This document shows, piece by piece, positions 1 through 12,533 of a DNA stretch of 64,000 nt. Source of the stretch: Gymnopilus junonius (lineage: Eukaryota > Basidiomycota > Agaricomycetes > Agaricales > Galerinaceae); assembly GCA_015501075.1 (NCBI GenBank), contig JADNYJ010000019.1, positions 124,001-188,000 on the forward strand, in the 5' to 3' direction. The first letter of the stretch is position 1. Every line of letters begins with the position of its first letter. A program made the position numbers and the translations under genes. The notes under the pieces were generated by a model. That model did not search any database, was not told the origin of the DNA, and worked only from the letters and a program-made list of their open reading frames with translations.

Positions 1-472
1 TTGGAGATGACAATGGAGACGACATCATGGACGAAGGTGCTGATGATGATCTAGTTGGAAGTAACCGTGACATGCGGAACTTGATCGCAGCAAACGACCT
101 TGGAGATTGTGAAGAGGGTGACATGGATGTAACAGTCGTCGAAGAAGCACTGGAAAATGGTGGGCTGATAACAGGACTGCTGGAAGACGACGTAGATGGC
201 TTTTTGAGAGAGGGCCGAGACGGAGGCGGAGGCAGAACAACAGGGGTGGCACGATGATGATGATGGTTTTCATACGGGTCGGCTGAGTGAGGCACAGAGC
301 CCCGCTGAGAAAATGGATATGACGATGACGATAGAGGGCGCAGATGTGGTGTTCGAGATATATGCAGCCCCATGGCTATTTGTTCTATTGTTGGGCGTGT
401 GGACGCAGGATCTGGGTCCCTGAATGGCTGCAGTGGGGTAGCTGGACGGGACTCTTCATTCGTGGAACGCAT
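1..472 (-). CDS. Ser/Pro-rich hypothetical protein, N-terminal part, cut by left edge
   Basis: From an ATG at 472 on the minus strand the frame stays open for about 157 codons to the window edge, so the stop lies outside. The product starts MRSTNEESRPATPLQPF and contains the distinctive stretch TIEQIAMGLHISRTPHLRP. It then becomes rich in Ser, Pro and Thr, with a short His run (HHHH) and basic patches such as SPRSFAAIKFRMSRLLP. This looks like a disordered regulatory tail. The composition and the unbroken frame argue for coding. The acidic plus-strand frame over the same bases is its mirror. No domain is recognised and no function is assigned. The gene lies downstream of the ZC3H3-like gene on the same strand, and its promoter would lie in 473-861. 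Confidence 0.6.
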   Translation of the reverse strand, partial: MRSTNEESRPATPLQPFRDPDPASTRPTIEQIAMGLHISRTPHLRPLSSSSYPFSQRGSVPHSADPYENHHHHRATPVVLPPPPSRPSLKKPSTSSSSSPVISPPFSSASSTTVTSMSPSSQSPRSFAAIKFRMSRLLPTRSSSAPSSMMSSPLSSP

Positions 473-861
473 GGCAGATTTCTAGACAAAGATATCATTT
501 AGGCGATTTCAATGTGACATATTCTGAACAAATACAGACTGAATATTCCGGATATCGTTTCCTAGTCACTGATGACGGTGACAATGTGCGCTTTACAGAG
601 TGAAGAAGACGCGCGGCTGCCTTTGGGCGTGTTGATGAAGGGTTGTCTGTGCTGTTGGACGCCATGTATTACAATGAACAGTTGGCGGTGTATTTAACAG
701 AGCAGGTAACGCGTCGGAGAAGAATGAGTTCTGAGTGAACCTGTATGGTGAATGAATGATGCAGTATGGCCCAAATATGTAGCATGACAGGTCAACCAGG
801 TGGCTGTGCTGCTTAATTACAAACAAATAAATTATCATTCAAGAACAGGACCTAAGACAGT
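473..861. other. intergenic region
   Basis: 389 bases between the stop of the CCCH zinc-finger gene and the ATG of the Ser/Pro-rich gene, both minus strand. It should hold the 3' UTR of the first and the promoter of the second. No conserved coding frame or RNA gene is visible. Confidence 0.5.
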
Positions 862-2471
862 TTACATATGGACTTGGATATCCGAGCCAGACTCTTCAGA
901 TTCAGATTCAGATCCCTCACCATCCTCTTCGTCTTCGTCTTCATCTTCGTCCTCGTCTTCGCTATCGCTTTCCTTGAAAGTCAGTGAAATATACTCATCT
1001 CCAATCTGCCCATCCTCCGCAGTCACCATCGGTTCACCACCTCCATGAGGTTCAACCTTATCACCGGTAGACAAGCCCACCGAGCTAGGAGCGGGAGCAG
1101 CTACCTTGCGATTCCGGTTCGCCCGAATAACGTGGGGTAGTTTGCAGCCTCGGGTCCCACAGATTCCTTTCTCCGCGAACTCGGGACATTCTTTGACATG
1201 TTGCTTGTCGCAGTCCAAGCCACGCTCACAGTACCCCAACACCGCAAAGTCGCGACAAACCCCATCCCTCCGTCCCACATTAACATGCGGAAAGGGGCAG
1301 TTCTCTCGCGTGCACCGTCCTTTGTTCAAGAAATGGACGCAGAGCGGGGTCCTCTCTGGTGTTGGATCGTGTGACAGGTTGCACGTCTCCGCCGTTTTGG
1401 GACAATTGCCTTGTAAGAAATTCCAGCAGATCGCAATTTTGTTGGGGTCATGTTGATACATGCACGTTAGTCCGCGACCACAGGCGCCTAAACAAGTCGC
1501 AAAAGACAAGAGCAAGAGCATATAAAGAAGAATAGAGAAATGGACGTAAACATGTATAGAGAACAACAAGCAAGCCCAGCTCCTCAAGACCACAGAAGCC
1601 ACCAATCGGATAATGAAGGTCTTGAGAAGCAGGTTAGGAACAATAATACGCACCTGTTGTTGTAAAGCGCGGGCACGGTTTATCCACATATTTCTTTTTA
1701 TGCAACCTCCTTGACGAACTAAAAAGAACAATAAGCCAAAAGAATGAAACATCCTTCGCTACGCACGGATAAGGTCGTCTTGTGTTGTTCAAAGTCATGT
1801 TCCTCCCTCGAAGTGCCTTCAACCTAAAGGATCTCGAAGAGGGAATGTGCCCTGGTTTCCTGGCGTAAGGATGAGGATAAGGTGCTGTTGGGGTTGCCGA
1901 TTTGGTGATGAATGCTGGTTTTGCAAGTTTCGGTACTGCATCTTAATTCATGGTATTCATGCAATGATTAGTCGAAAGCAACTCACGATCTTTCCTGACA
2001 AGTGAACGCCGTGAAGACTCGAATGTTACGCCGTCTAACACAACTTCCTTTTTCTGCCCACCAAGGACTGGCTTACCAGAAACAGGAGGCGTCGGAGTGA
2101 CAGTTGAAGGACCAGGTTCGGGTGTACTTGTTGCTGTCGAAGTCGCCGTTGTCGAAGGTGGAGGTACGGAGGATGCTGGTTTTAAAGGACCAGCCAGATT
2201 CAAGCCTGGACGGACATACTTGTTCGAAGATTTATAATTAGGGTTCACATACGAGTTGCTTCGTTCCGGAGGTGGATACGGGGCGTAGTGGTGTGAGCCA
2301 CTTTGCCATGACCGATTTTTCTGCGCCTTGGCTTGATTTATCGTCGCTGAATATCGTTTTAGGTTCAAGGAGATTACAATATTACAAACAAGATTAAGAA
2401 CTTCGCCCACCTGTCAATCTCTCGATCTCGCTCCTGATTTGGGCCTCCGTCGCGGCTGACGAAGATGCCAT
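862..2471 (-). CDS. CCCH zinc-finger protein, ZC3H3-like
   Basis: Spliced gene. Exon 1 starts at ATG 2471 (MASSSAATEAQIRSEIERLT) and splices into a Pro/Ser/Thr-rich exon. Two further short introns lead to RNMTLNNTRRPYP, SSRRLHKKKYVDKPCPRFTTTG and, after an intron at 1488-1653, ACGRGLTCMYQHDPNKIAIC. Five tandem CCCH fingers follow, including CWNFLQGNCPKTAETCNLSH, CVHFLNKGRCTRENCPFPH, CRDFAVLGYCERGLDCDKQH and CPEFAEKGICGTRGCKLPH. The C terminus is an acidic Asp/Glu/Ser tail ending IQVHM. This arrangement matches the ZC3H3 family, which acts in nuclear poly(A) mRNA 3'-end processing and export. The family call rests on finger spacing and order and is strong; the RNA role is inferred from the family. 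Confidence 0.85.
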
Positions 2472-2800
2472 TGTCTTGAAGCTTCCGATACTTCTTTGCG
2501 CGTGGGTCCTAGATCAAAATGAGAAAAGGAACTTGGTATGAGGTCAATTTCTAATAGCCTTGACGATCCCGGGTGGATGTGGTTGGAGTGCAAGAGAATC
2601 AAGATTGGTCAGCAGCGGGTGACAATCAGAAGGAATCCTAAATATGGCAACTTGCGCCAACAGTGGCAGTGTGGCACCGCCAAGGCCAACACTTTTGAAA
2701 ATTGAAGGCCGCGGTGCGGACATACTAGTAGATTGAACATAATGGTTTACAACTAAAAATGAGACACAACGGAAAAAAAATAGGGTATATAATACGAATG
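2472..2800. other. intergenic region
   Basis: 329 bases between the CCZ1 stop and the ZC3H3-like ATG, both minus strand. It presumably carries the CCZ1 3' UTR and the zinc-finger gene promoter. No further feature is seen. Confidence 0.45.
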
Positions 2801-5200
2801 TTACCTACTCCCAGAGATTGAACTCGGGCCACTGTCAACCAGACCAGATTTCTTTACGACAGCCACTAAGACATTATCCACATCGGTCAAGCTCGCTTCC
2901 TTTCTAAATACTTCCATGAAGACAGCTTCTTCGTGTCCCGCATTTTCACTGCCATGAATTTGTGTGCTCGACATGCCCCTTTTCACGATGTGCCAGTGCT
3001 GAGGGTTTTGTCCCCGCGAAAATACTTCCGTATAAGTGTGGTCTCTGTCGAGAAAACGGGATTAAGAACTGCCATGTAGAAAGAGGAACTGCAACTCACA
3101 AGTCTAAAATGGCCCTTGCATTAAAAAGGTGACTTGAAGTAGAAGAGAAGTCTGGGCTTCCATGCGTATATTGACCTGTAGAAATCAAATATCGGTCCTG
3201 AGTTTGTAGTATCTTAGTCGCAGAAGGAAGGGAATCGGTCAGGCTACAGAACACCGACATTCAGTGATGTATACGTTGTTCTTAAAACAAAACATACTTT
3301 TGCAGACTACTGTGGTAAATTGTCGACTCTAAGTCGTCAAGCAACTTCGTGGCCTTTTCTGATGCGATTTGTAGATCAGCGGCATCATCGTCCTCGTCAA
3401 CGGCTGCATCGTCCTGATTATTGATCAGAGCTAACATAAATTCAGTTCGCTAAATAATACAAGATTGTCAGAAGGAATCGACAACGCCAGGAGGTGACAA
3501 TCTCACAATGAAGTAATGTATTGCTACGCGTTTTGTGCTTGTCGGATCTTGAGCAGAAGATAAGTTCAAATTTGTCATTGTAAATTCAGAGTAAGGCGGT
3601 GGAGAGGGAAATTTCATTTCTTCCGACAGATTAGATAAATTTGAAGAAAGAGCCTTAGAATCAGTGGGCTTTAGCATGACATCTGCCTCGGTGGAATGCA
3701 CAATGGCTGCGGGAGGGTCATTTAATTCTGGCCTTTCAGCTATCTCCCCGCCCTCCACAACGTTAGAGCTATTTCGAGGCTTCGATGCAGTTGACAAAGA
3801 ATCAGAAGTCATAGCATCTTCCAGGTCTTCGGCATTGACTTCAACCTGTAGTCGACTCGCCTCCTGTTCTTTGACTGTGGATACAGACCCAGCGTCCTGT
3901 GAGTCCTTGGGTTCTGTACCGGGAAGTTTATCCACGGGGGGTTTTGCGCTGCTTCCCTTGCCAAAGGTTAGATAACCAGGCCAATTCCATTTCTTCGGAT
4001 CCATATTTACTGTCACAGAAGGGATACCAAGGAAACCCACACTACTGGCTGCATTGGTGTTTGGCGCACTTTTGGACTCAGAAGACCGTTTGCCCTTAAT
4101 CGTATCAACCGACGAAGCCAGTGTATTAAGGGTATCGGAGCTCCGAGATGGTTGAACTGGGGGGATCATGGATGAAAGATGAGCTGCTAATGCCGCAGGG
4201 TAGCGTCCTTCTGTATAGCGTGAAGATGGTATGATATGCTTTCTCGATAAGGCGACAGGGGTCGTTTTGATTGATAAGTTGTTGGAAAATTCATTGAGGA
4301 TGGGTATCACAGCGGAGAAGCAAGGGTGAAGGAGAGGGCCTAAGAAGTTTAGTACACAATCTTCCCAAAAGTAATAAATAAACGCTACCCACCTAGGTCT
4401 TCTCCGAACTCAATCTTCTTTTCTAAATCCCAGGACCAAGCCCAGACGGTCCAGAATCGTTCGAGTTGCAATTCTAGAGCCTGTTGCCCTAGGTTGCTCA
4501 TGATAGAAGTGAAAGACCCATGGGTTAGCTAGATACATAGAGAGGACCATGACCTCAGAAACAGAATAGGAGATAGACATATCGCGCCATGCACCTTGAA
4601 GCGTTCGTATCCTTGAAGAATGTGAGCACGGAGAGCGCTATCGTGCACTGAACCATCATCATATTCATATACTGGTGACGTTTCCTTTTCCTTCCCTTTA
4701 TCAGTGGGTTTACTTTCGGATTTCGACTTGTTCTTGCTGTCTACAATTCTTTGTACCTTGGCGAGTTCGACTCCCTAAAGTATGATTTCCCATTTAGAAC
4801 TCTATTGGCGAAGTGTAAATTGAACTGACTGCATGTATCCAGAAATTAGGCTCCGGAGAAACCATGATCATTCGGCTGGACTGAGAATGAACATTGTCAC
4901 ATGGATTGTCAGAGTTAAATAATCTAAACAATGCATTTTTTTTGTAGGCGATTCACAAAGGAAGATCATCTCCATCACGTACTCTGCAAAGTTGATGAGC
5001 GCTTTCGCGAGGCCTATTTGCCTAAGCATCCGGTCTCTTGATACTGCTCTTTCCCTGGAGGTGTAGAAAAGGATGTGGGCTTGTTCTTCAGCATCTTCAC
5101 TGTCGCCCTCGATAGGTCCACTCGGTTTGAGAGTTGGATTATAGATTGTCAGATACAGAAGGTTTGGAGGAATACGATTCATGTCACAATCATCATGCAA
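2801..5200 (-). CDS. CCZ1: CCZ1, vacuolar fusion protein (Mon1-Ccz1 Rab7 GEF subunit)
   Basis: The N terminus reads NRIPPNLLYLTIYNPTLKP, followed by DAEEQAHILFYTSRERAVS and RMLRQIGLAKALINFAE. This is the signature of the first longin domain of Ccz1. Several short introns interrupt the gene. The middle (about 3468-4310) is a long Ser/Pro-rich low-complexity linker with a conserved DPKKWNWPGYLTFGK patch. The C-terminal part includes MSSTQIHGSENAGHEEAVF and ends ISGSR. In the family, Ccz1 pairs with Mon1 to activate Ypt7/Rab7 on late endosomes, vacuoles and autophagosomes. Two ATGs, at 5200 and 5182, could start the protein; the second places the conserved longin start directly at the N terminus. 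Confidence 0.85.
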
Positions 5201-5483
5201 ACGCGAAACTGAGAGGAGGTCATCTCGCGTGACTTAGATAAGGACACATTTATTTATATTTAATCAGACCCATATGTACTGTGTAACAGATAATGTTGTA
5301 ATGTTCATAATTTGTGAACATGTAAGAAACGAGAGTTGAGGAAATTACATGGCTTCTAGTACATTAATCAATAGCTATGATAGCATTGGAATATTGACAG
5401 GAATCAAAGCATCGAGTTAGCGGAAAGCAAAAGAGAATAAGTCATAGATTGTTCATCGACGCGCTGTTCAATGATTCTAAGGT

Positions 5484-8400
5484 TTAGATTGCTCCGTCGC
5501 GACCATCATCGGCGTCAATGGGTTCATCGTCTTTGGACTTCTGGATATTTACATCACTGAATGGGTCGAGGTCCGAAACTTCGGAATAAGATGGCGAGGC
5601 CCTATTACTCACTGGATCCCAATCGGGTGACCGACCGTTACCTGAAGAAACTTCCCTCACACTAACGCGATACTTTTCATGGGCTGAATCCCAGTCTTCT
5701 GTATCCAGATCTATATCGAGATCAACATCAGCCTCATTGGACGATGTGGGTGATGCCTTGCTTGCAGGATCAGGGAAGGCGAATCTTTGAGTGGCAAGAG
5801 CAAGGGGACCACTATAGGACATGGACTGGTGGTAATCATCAAAGTCTCGTGCATCGTCCGTTGGAGGGGATGGTACCGAGGACCCTGCGTTTGAGCCGCC
5901 GGACCGTAAATTCCACGAATCGCTGCTTTCCAATCTTAGATCGGAGGAGAAAAAAGGAAGTCGATCACTGTGAATGAAGTCAGCCGGCTCGTTGGGAGGT
6001 GTTGGGAGGTGAGCATCCATGCTACCAATGCTCGCAGAGACGGGTTCGATCCTGACCTCTGGTTTTGGCTGGAGTTTAGCATCAAGGACCTTGAGAGAAG
6101 ACTTTCCTCCAAGTGGGGCTTTAGTGCGACGTCGGTAGAAGAGCAGGTATGCATTGGCATTCTAGACAGAGATAAGAAATAAGAGATGAAAGACAAATCA
6201 AAAGCACATACAACGGAATCGGAAGCACGCGCTGGCGTGACATAGGAATCATCAAAGTGATACCACTTATCAGTTAAATGATGGTAAGCATAAGCACGGT
6301 AGTGGCCGCCACCTAATCCTCCAATATGCTCGTCCACACCAAAGAGATCGTAAACAAGAGGTTCGTCGAGGTTTCCAAGCTTCAGTTCCTGGACATCGAC
6401 GCCTTCTTCCCGAAGCTTCCTCGCAGTACGTCGCTCACCTATTCTATCGCTGAGATCCAGGCCCTCGATGGGGAAATCGACATGGGCATCTATCTTGTCA
6501 CGTAATGTGCGGCTGTTGCTGAATCGCTTTAGATGAACGACTAGAACATCAGGAGCTTTCCAAAGATCAAATTTCTTTGTAGCCTGCTGATGCTTTTTGC
6601 AACGCGGGCAATACCACAGGTCATCCTCTCCAAGTTGCTCTTCCTTTGTGAATTCATCGAGACAATCCTCCAGAGTAATGCCTTTATGACGTTTCTCCGC
6701 TGACGCCTTCCTAGATTCCTCTAGCTCTGGGTGTGTAAATGTTTCCCACTGATCCCAGAGTGCATGTTCATGCCGCTGGCCGTCACCAAAGTAATATGCC
6801 TTCTTGTCTTCGTCGAATTCACAAAATAAGACATCATCTTCTTTCAAGAGAACAGGATCCTTATCGTCGATTTCCTCCAGACGATCCTCCCACAACTCGT
6901 AGTTAGCGGTAGACGCGTACATATTATACCCTGTCCCAAAGTCTTTGTGATTGATTTGCACACGAAGGTTGAAGATGTCTTTCTTCACACCAACATTGCG
7001 CGGCTCGGCATCGTCTGCCTCGCCCAATGCACTGGGCTTCTCGTCCACTGCCATAGTCTTCTCATCGACAATGTCTCTCTCCGCAACGTCTCCCTCCGGG
7101 GGAGGCGTCATCTCAATCGTTTTAACGCTGCCATCTTCTGCTATCTCAGTGAGAGAGTCCCGCGGTGAGAACCCATTAACTTGAATAGGAACCTGCTCGA
7201 TGTGAGATCTATCGCCTACTTCCCAAGTGTATAAGTCTCTCGCGTGGGCAGTCCACCTTTGAAGACGGGTCGCTACGAATTCGTACATTGTGTTCTTGTC
7301 TGTGGCTTGTTCTCGGTCAATAGCAACAACCATAGGATAGCCAAAGAGTATAGGAGAAGGACGACTTGAAGCGTAAGTACTACGGAAGGCAGGCTTCGCG
7401 TCAGAGAGATACACTGGCACGATGAAGGGGTCGTTGGGGTTTTTTTTATATGCTCTATTTTGCCGAGCATTGCACGGGAGTTCAAAGCAGACTATTGTAT
7501 CACCGTCTGACATATCGCCCACGGGTAAGTTGTCATTGAGATTTTTGTAGAAACGATGGTTGAAGATTTCCAGAGTAAGCAACTAGAAAAAAAAGCCTTA
7601 CTGTTCAGATGAATTGTAAGAAAGTGAAAGAAACGAACATTTTCTGGAGGAGCTCCCATCCACCGACCTAAGATTGCTCGCAAGTCTTTGAATGAAGAAT
7701 CTCTGTTGATCTCAACAGGTACCTGGAAACAAACATTCAGTTAATTAGGATTAGTCACTAGTTCCAAAGATGTCAGACCTTGACGTGGGGTTTCTCCAGA
7801 TCCCAAGGAATGTAATATATATTATGCTTCCATTTCTTTTGCACCGGAAGTGGAAGAGTTAGATACATGAAGGGATCGAACGTAATCGAGACCTGATATC
7901 ATTGACATTTTAGCATACCAGAACAACGACACGACAGTACCACATACCTTCTGGCATTCAGGGCACACCAGTGTGCTCTGATATTGACCTTGGAAAAGAT
8001 CGACAATCACGCTGTCGTTACGCATCATATATCCCTCCCAAGACTTCTGCGCAAGTTGGACTAGCTCTAGGTTTCCTCCGCCTTCCCAGTCAGGTTTCTC
8101 GACATAAGGCTTTTTGAGAACTCGGTTCAGATCTTCATGCAATCCATCAAGCAAAAAGGCCACGAATTCTTGAGAGTCGTGTTGCTGATATCCACTAAAT
8201 TGAGGTGCGAACCGCTGTAACTGCGACTTGAATTCTCGTGGTGAAAAAGATGTTGACGACCCAGACGATGTCCAGATGCGGTTAAGAAGGGCACCGAAAG
8301 CTTCTGCAATGGCACCGCCCATGCCGAGTGGATTGTCCCGATTCAGTTCATCTTCATAGACCCCAGCTTAAAACAAAATTTAAAAAAGTACCCAGTCAAG

Positions 8401-9840
8401 CGTTAGAAACAGACGTACTCAGGAAATAATCTAGCAACTCCTTCAAGTGAGCAAGACATTGCAGAGCCGAATTCATAAAACAAGTATTTCCCCTGACAGG
8501 TTGCTCTTGTAAGCATTAAACGTAGAGAAGAGACAATGCGTCAAACTCACATGTTTCCTAAACCCAAAGTCCCAGACTCAAGGGTCTTTGTAATACTTTT
8601 ATTCGCAAGCGCAAGAGCAGTGGAGGTTGTCTTGAAGCTATTATAGATGCCAGTAGGTTTGTAGAGAGAAACTGAAGGTGTAGCTGAGACGTGGTTAGTC
8701 GACATTTTGTTGAAGAAGCCGTCACTTGAATTGAAAAGGGGCCGAGGCTCGAAAGTAGTGATTGTCTGTACCGGTTTCGGTAGTTCGACAATCCAGCCAT
8801 CCGGTTGTTTGAATTCGACTATGAAAGGATCATCCAACTCGACACCTTCTTCTTCAAGTGTTTTGTCACTTTCCTCTACTATCTTCGCATCCGATGTCAA
8901 GAGCTGCGATCCGCAAATCTCGACCTCAGCTACGTCTTCAAAACTCATTCCCGGCGTCCAAACACGGTAGGGACGAATTTCTGTATCTGGGGCAACTTTA
9001 CTCGCAAGGTCAGTACAGAGCCTGCTGATGGTCTCGCCCGCGGAGATGGTAAGCCACTCATGAGGCGTGCTGGATTGATCTGCAGAGCTCTTCACCAGCC
9101 TGAATACTTTCAGCCGTAAAGGATGAAATTCAATCGCCGGTAATTTGGCTGCCCCACGCGCAATAACACGCCGTGGTAATGGTTGAGTGGATGGTCCATA
9201 CCTAGATCGGATGAATCAATGCAAAACAAGGTATATATATGGATGCACACCAGTCAGTGAACGAATCCCACACCTCCTGGGGTACGTATTCGACATCAAC
9301 ACCTTCTGCAAGAGAAGGTTTAAGGTTGCCATGCTCGTCCAGAAGCGACGAATTGTTGACCGGACCAAGATCTTGTTCTGTGACAGGCCCTTCCTTGTCG
9401 ATCTCACCCGTAACAGCCTTGTGCCACCGTTTGTACCAGTCTCTGGCTACCAAATACCACGTCTCACCAATCTGCATACGTCGACCTTTGCCATTGTCCA
9501 CCAACTCCAGCTTTTCCTCTCTGGACAATGACATATGTGGCGAAGAGATAATCTGAGAAGGGGGAGGGCTCATGAAGGTGGGGATGTCGGCTTCTCCCTG
9601 CTCGGCCATGTAAGCATCTATATCTTGGTTGTTTGGATTGAGGGAAGAAAGGTGATCGGTGCGGGGGCTCCGGATAGTGATATCGTTAGATGGATTTTCG
9701 GCCGCGGACCGTTTGACGGAAGAGCTGGATGCGGCAGAATCGGATTGCATGGAGAGACTCCTCTGTCTCTTCCTACTGGGCTGGGTGGCGAGTTCCGGTG
9801 AATTGGATGGGGAAGAATCTGAAGAGTGGGGAAGGGACAT
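5484..9840 (-). CDS. UBP12: ubiquitin carboxyl-terminal hydrolase, UBP12/USP15-like
   Basis: A large multi-exon gene. After a disordered Ser-rich start ([19 protein letters not shown]) comes a DUSP domain ([12 protein letters not shown] through [18 protein letters not shown]). Next come a ubiquitin-like region and the USP catalytic core. The Cys box [12 protein letters not shown] lies near 8460-8500 and spans an intron junction. [20 protein letters not shown] lies near 8110-8210. The zinc-binding pairs are CPEC (near 7950) and CPRC (near 6605). The His box [15 protein letters not shown] lies near 6280-6315, with Asp in HFDDSYV. These are the residues expected of an active cysteine protease. 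The C-terminal tail is acidic and Ser-rich, ending DDGRDGAI. The family removes ubiquitin from proteins in nucleus and cytosol. It is divergent from the DAK gene, with a 277-base shared upstream region. Confidence 0.93.
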
Positions 9841-10117
9841 GAGCGCTGGGGGAATTACTAATCAAAGAACAGTGAGCCACTCTTTTCAAAAACTAATTCC
9901 ACACTCAAAAAGAAAAGAAAACGAAAAAAACAAAAGCAGCTTTCGCTATTTCCAGTGCTTTAAGTTTAACTTCAACAGGCGACGCGTGGTCGTCACGCCT
10001 GTCACCCCCCGTGATTCGCCCTCGTGACACCCCTGTCTAGCGTCCATCTCCCTCTCAGAACCATGCCCAGTCCCCAAAGCGTTCTCACCTTCCCTTGTCT
10101 TGATATTTTGTCTGAGA
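9841..10117. promoter_or_regulatory. shared upstream region of UBP12-like and DAK genes
   Basis: 277 bases separate two divergent ATGs (9840 minus, 10118 plus), so it must hold both promoters. It includes an A-rich run and then a C-rich stretch near 9995-10025. No TATA box is convincing. Confidence 0.4.
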
Positions 10118-12533
10118 ATGTCTGTACAGAGTAGGTCACACTGATTTGCACTGCCCTGCTCAATTCATTGCTTTCCTTGCGCAGGTAAACACCTACTGAA
10201 CTCTCCCTCCACCCTTGTCGTCGATTCCCTCAAGGGTCTGTGTGCAGTCAATCCTCAACTAGCGTTCGATGAACTTAACAAGAGTATCTGTGTTTATTTA
10301 CGACATAACCACAAGTTCTAATCGCTATGTAGTCGTCTATGTCAAGACTCACGATCGTTCCAAGGTCGCCCTCATGTGCGGGGGAGGCTCCGGACACGAA
10401 CCTGCTCATGCCGGCTTTGTAGGTCTGTCTGTTCCGAGCCACATATAACACGGATACCATGCTGACTTGGACCAAGGACAAGGCATTCTCACAGGTACAC
10501 TCCAATTCGCTGTTTCAGCGACCTCTCGAACTGATATCCGCCAGGTGCCGTTTGCGGGAACGTCTTTGCTTCTCCCAATGCCAGCCAAGTAAGGCGTGGC
10601 GTCGAACTTCTCGACAATGACAAAGGGTATGTTTTATGTTGCCATCGACCTTTCTGCACTAAGTAGCCTTATCACTTCTTAGAACGGTCATCATTGTCAA
10701 GTGCGTCACTAAAGTCTGACGTCATTCTCAGGATCCATTTATTAAGTGATGCCTTAGGAACTACACCGGAGACGTGCTTAATTTCGGCCTGGCAAAGGAA
10801 CAATATGCGGCGCTTCATCCAGAGAAGGCCGAACAAATAAAGTTTGTGATTGTTGGTGATGATGTTGCAGTTGGAAAAGAGCAGGGCAAACTTGTCGGAA
10901 GACGGTAAGATACAGCTGTTCCTGTCAAAAGCATTTGAATTCTTACAATGATTCTCAAACACAGAGGCTGGCTGGGACTGTCTTGGTGTACAAGGCCGCA
11001 GGCGCGCTGGCCCACCGAGGTGGGAGTCTGGATGAAGTTTATTCTCTTGCTACTTGGGTCGCAAGTCGTATCGCGACTATTGGTGTCAGCCTCGGCCATA
11101 CCCATGTAAGAGCTTGACTTGGAGATAGTAGGTATAACTGACCATATCACAGGTTCCTGGCACCGCTCCCATGTCATCTGATCTTTCTGCCTCCGAAATC
11201 GAAATAGGTCTGGGCATTCACAACGAAAGTGGACATACCCGCGTCTCTCCTATCCCGAAACTTTCGGAGCTCGTTCCACAGTTGCTGGACCTGCTGACTT
11301 CCACAAGTGATGCGGACCGATCCTTTGTCCCATTTAAAGGGAAAGACAATGTTGTCCTTTTGATCAATAACCTAGGTGGAGTGAGCGAACTCGAGTTGGG
11401 CGGTGTTGTTGGTGAAGTGAGGAAAGAATTGGACGCCCGTGGTTTTACCACGAGTCGGATTTTGTCAGGGTCTTTTATGGTAAGATATTCCATTTATAAT
11501 TTGAGCAAACAACCAATACCTTCTCCATCTAGACGAGTCTCAACATGCCCGGATTTTCGATAACTTTACTTCTATTGCCAACTGCAAAAGAGGCTGATGC
11601 TCCTTCCGCTGACTTGATTTTATCTCTTCTAGATGAGAAGCCTGAGGTCCCTGGATGGAAGTGGTCGTCTGCTTCATCTCCCTTGCCTGAGTCACAGCAG
11701 GCCGCACCTCCTCGCGTCGTGGAGACGATCAAAGCTGATATCAGACAGGTATCTGTTCCAGCTTCGAATGCATTCATACAGAACATTGTGAAAGCAGCAC
11801 AAGCGTTGGTGAAGGCTGAGCCAGAAATAACCCAAATGGATTCTGTTGCAGGCGACGGCGATTGTGGACTGACATTGAAGGTAAATCAAGAGAGTTGGCG
11901 TTACCTGGACTTTACTGACCCCGGCATCCGAAGGCTGGTGCCGAAGGCAAAATTTTTCAAGTCATCAGCCTTCAGGAGATATTGACGCTTTTGATTCTTA
12001 GGGGTACTTTCGAAAGTCAGTTCTGGAGATATTTCTGGAGACAACCTCATTCGTTCCGTCATCACCATTGCCCAAGCGGCAGAAGAAGTAATGGGAGGTA
12101 CCAGCGGCGCCCTGTACTCGTATGTAATACCACCCCTCATCCCTAGATCGACCTTTTGATTAATTTCTGAAGCATCTTCTTTTCCGGTCTTGCCCAAGGC
12201 ATACAGTCCAGTGTACCACAGGATGGTGAAGTGACCCCAGAAGCTTGGAGCGAAGCTCTAAAGTTTGCACTGGCGAAGCTTTACACTTACACGCGCGCTC
12301 GACCTCCTTCCCGCACACTCGTTGACCCACTCGCCGCTTTTATTGATGAATTTGCCGCAACTAAGAACTATTCCAGAGCAAATGAAGCTGCCACAAAGGC
12401 TGCAGAGGCTACGAGAGATTTACAAGCCAAGGCTGGAAGAAGCGCATATGTCGAGGGGGATAGACTAATCAAAGAGAAGATACCAGATCCTGGAGCTTGG
12501 GGAGTAAAGGTCATCCTGGACAACCTTGCTTAA
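10118..12533 (+). CDS. DAK1: dihydroxyacetone kinase (DAK1-DAK2, DhaK-DhaL fused)
   Basis: ATP-dependent kinase that phosphorylates dihydroxyacetone, giving the glycolytic intermediate DHAP. The spliced N terminus is MSVQSKHLLNSPSTLVVDSL. It is followed by the DhaK signature CGGGSGHEPAHAGFVG, KNYTGDVLNFGLAKEQ, and GVSLGHTHVPGTAP, with the substrate-binding His region. The C-terminal DhaL domain has MDSVAGDGDCGLTLKAGAEG, IAQAAEEVMGGTSGALYS and a final conserved helix ending KVILDNLA. Splicing is unusually fine: the first coding exon is 13 nt. Internal exons of 18 nt (10477-10494), 18 nt (10683-10700) and 13 nt (11934-11946) are needed to keep the family sequence. The intron at 11947-12001 has a GC donor. 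The ATG at 10118 was chosen because it joins exon 2 in frame; an ATG at 10063 runs into a stop. Confidence 0.93.

Noticed and set aside
27..257. Acidic plus-strand frame at the left edge
   Set aside because: It is the mirror of the Ser/Pro-rich minus-strand frame, which is open for the full 472 bases.
800..1048. Plus-strand frame with a long Ser run
   Set aside because: It is the reverse of the Asp/Glu-rich tail of the CCCH zinc-finger gene.
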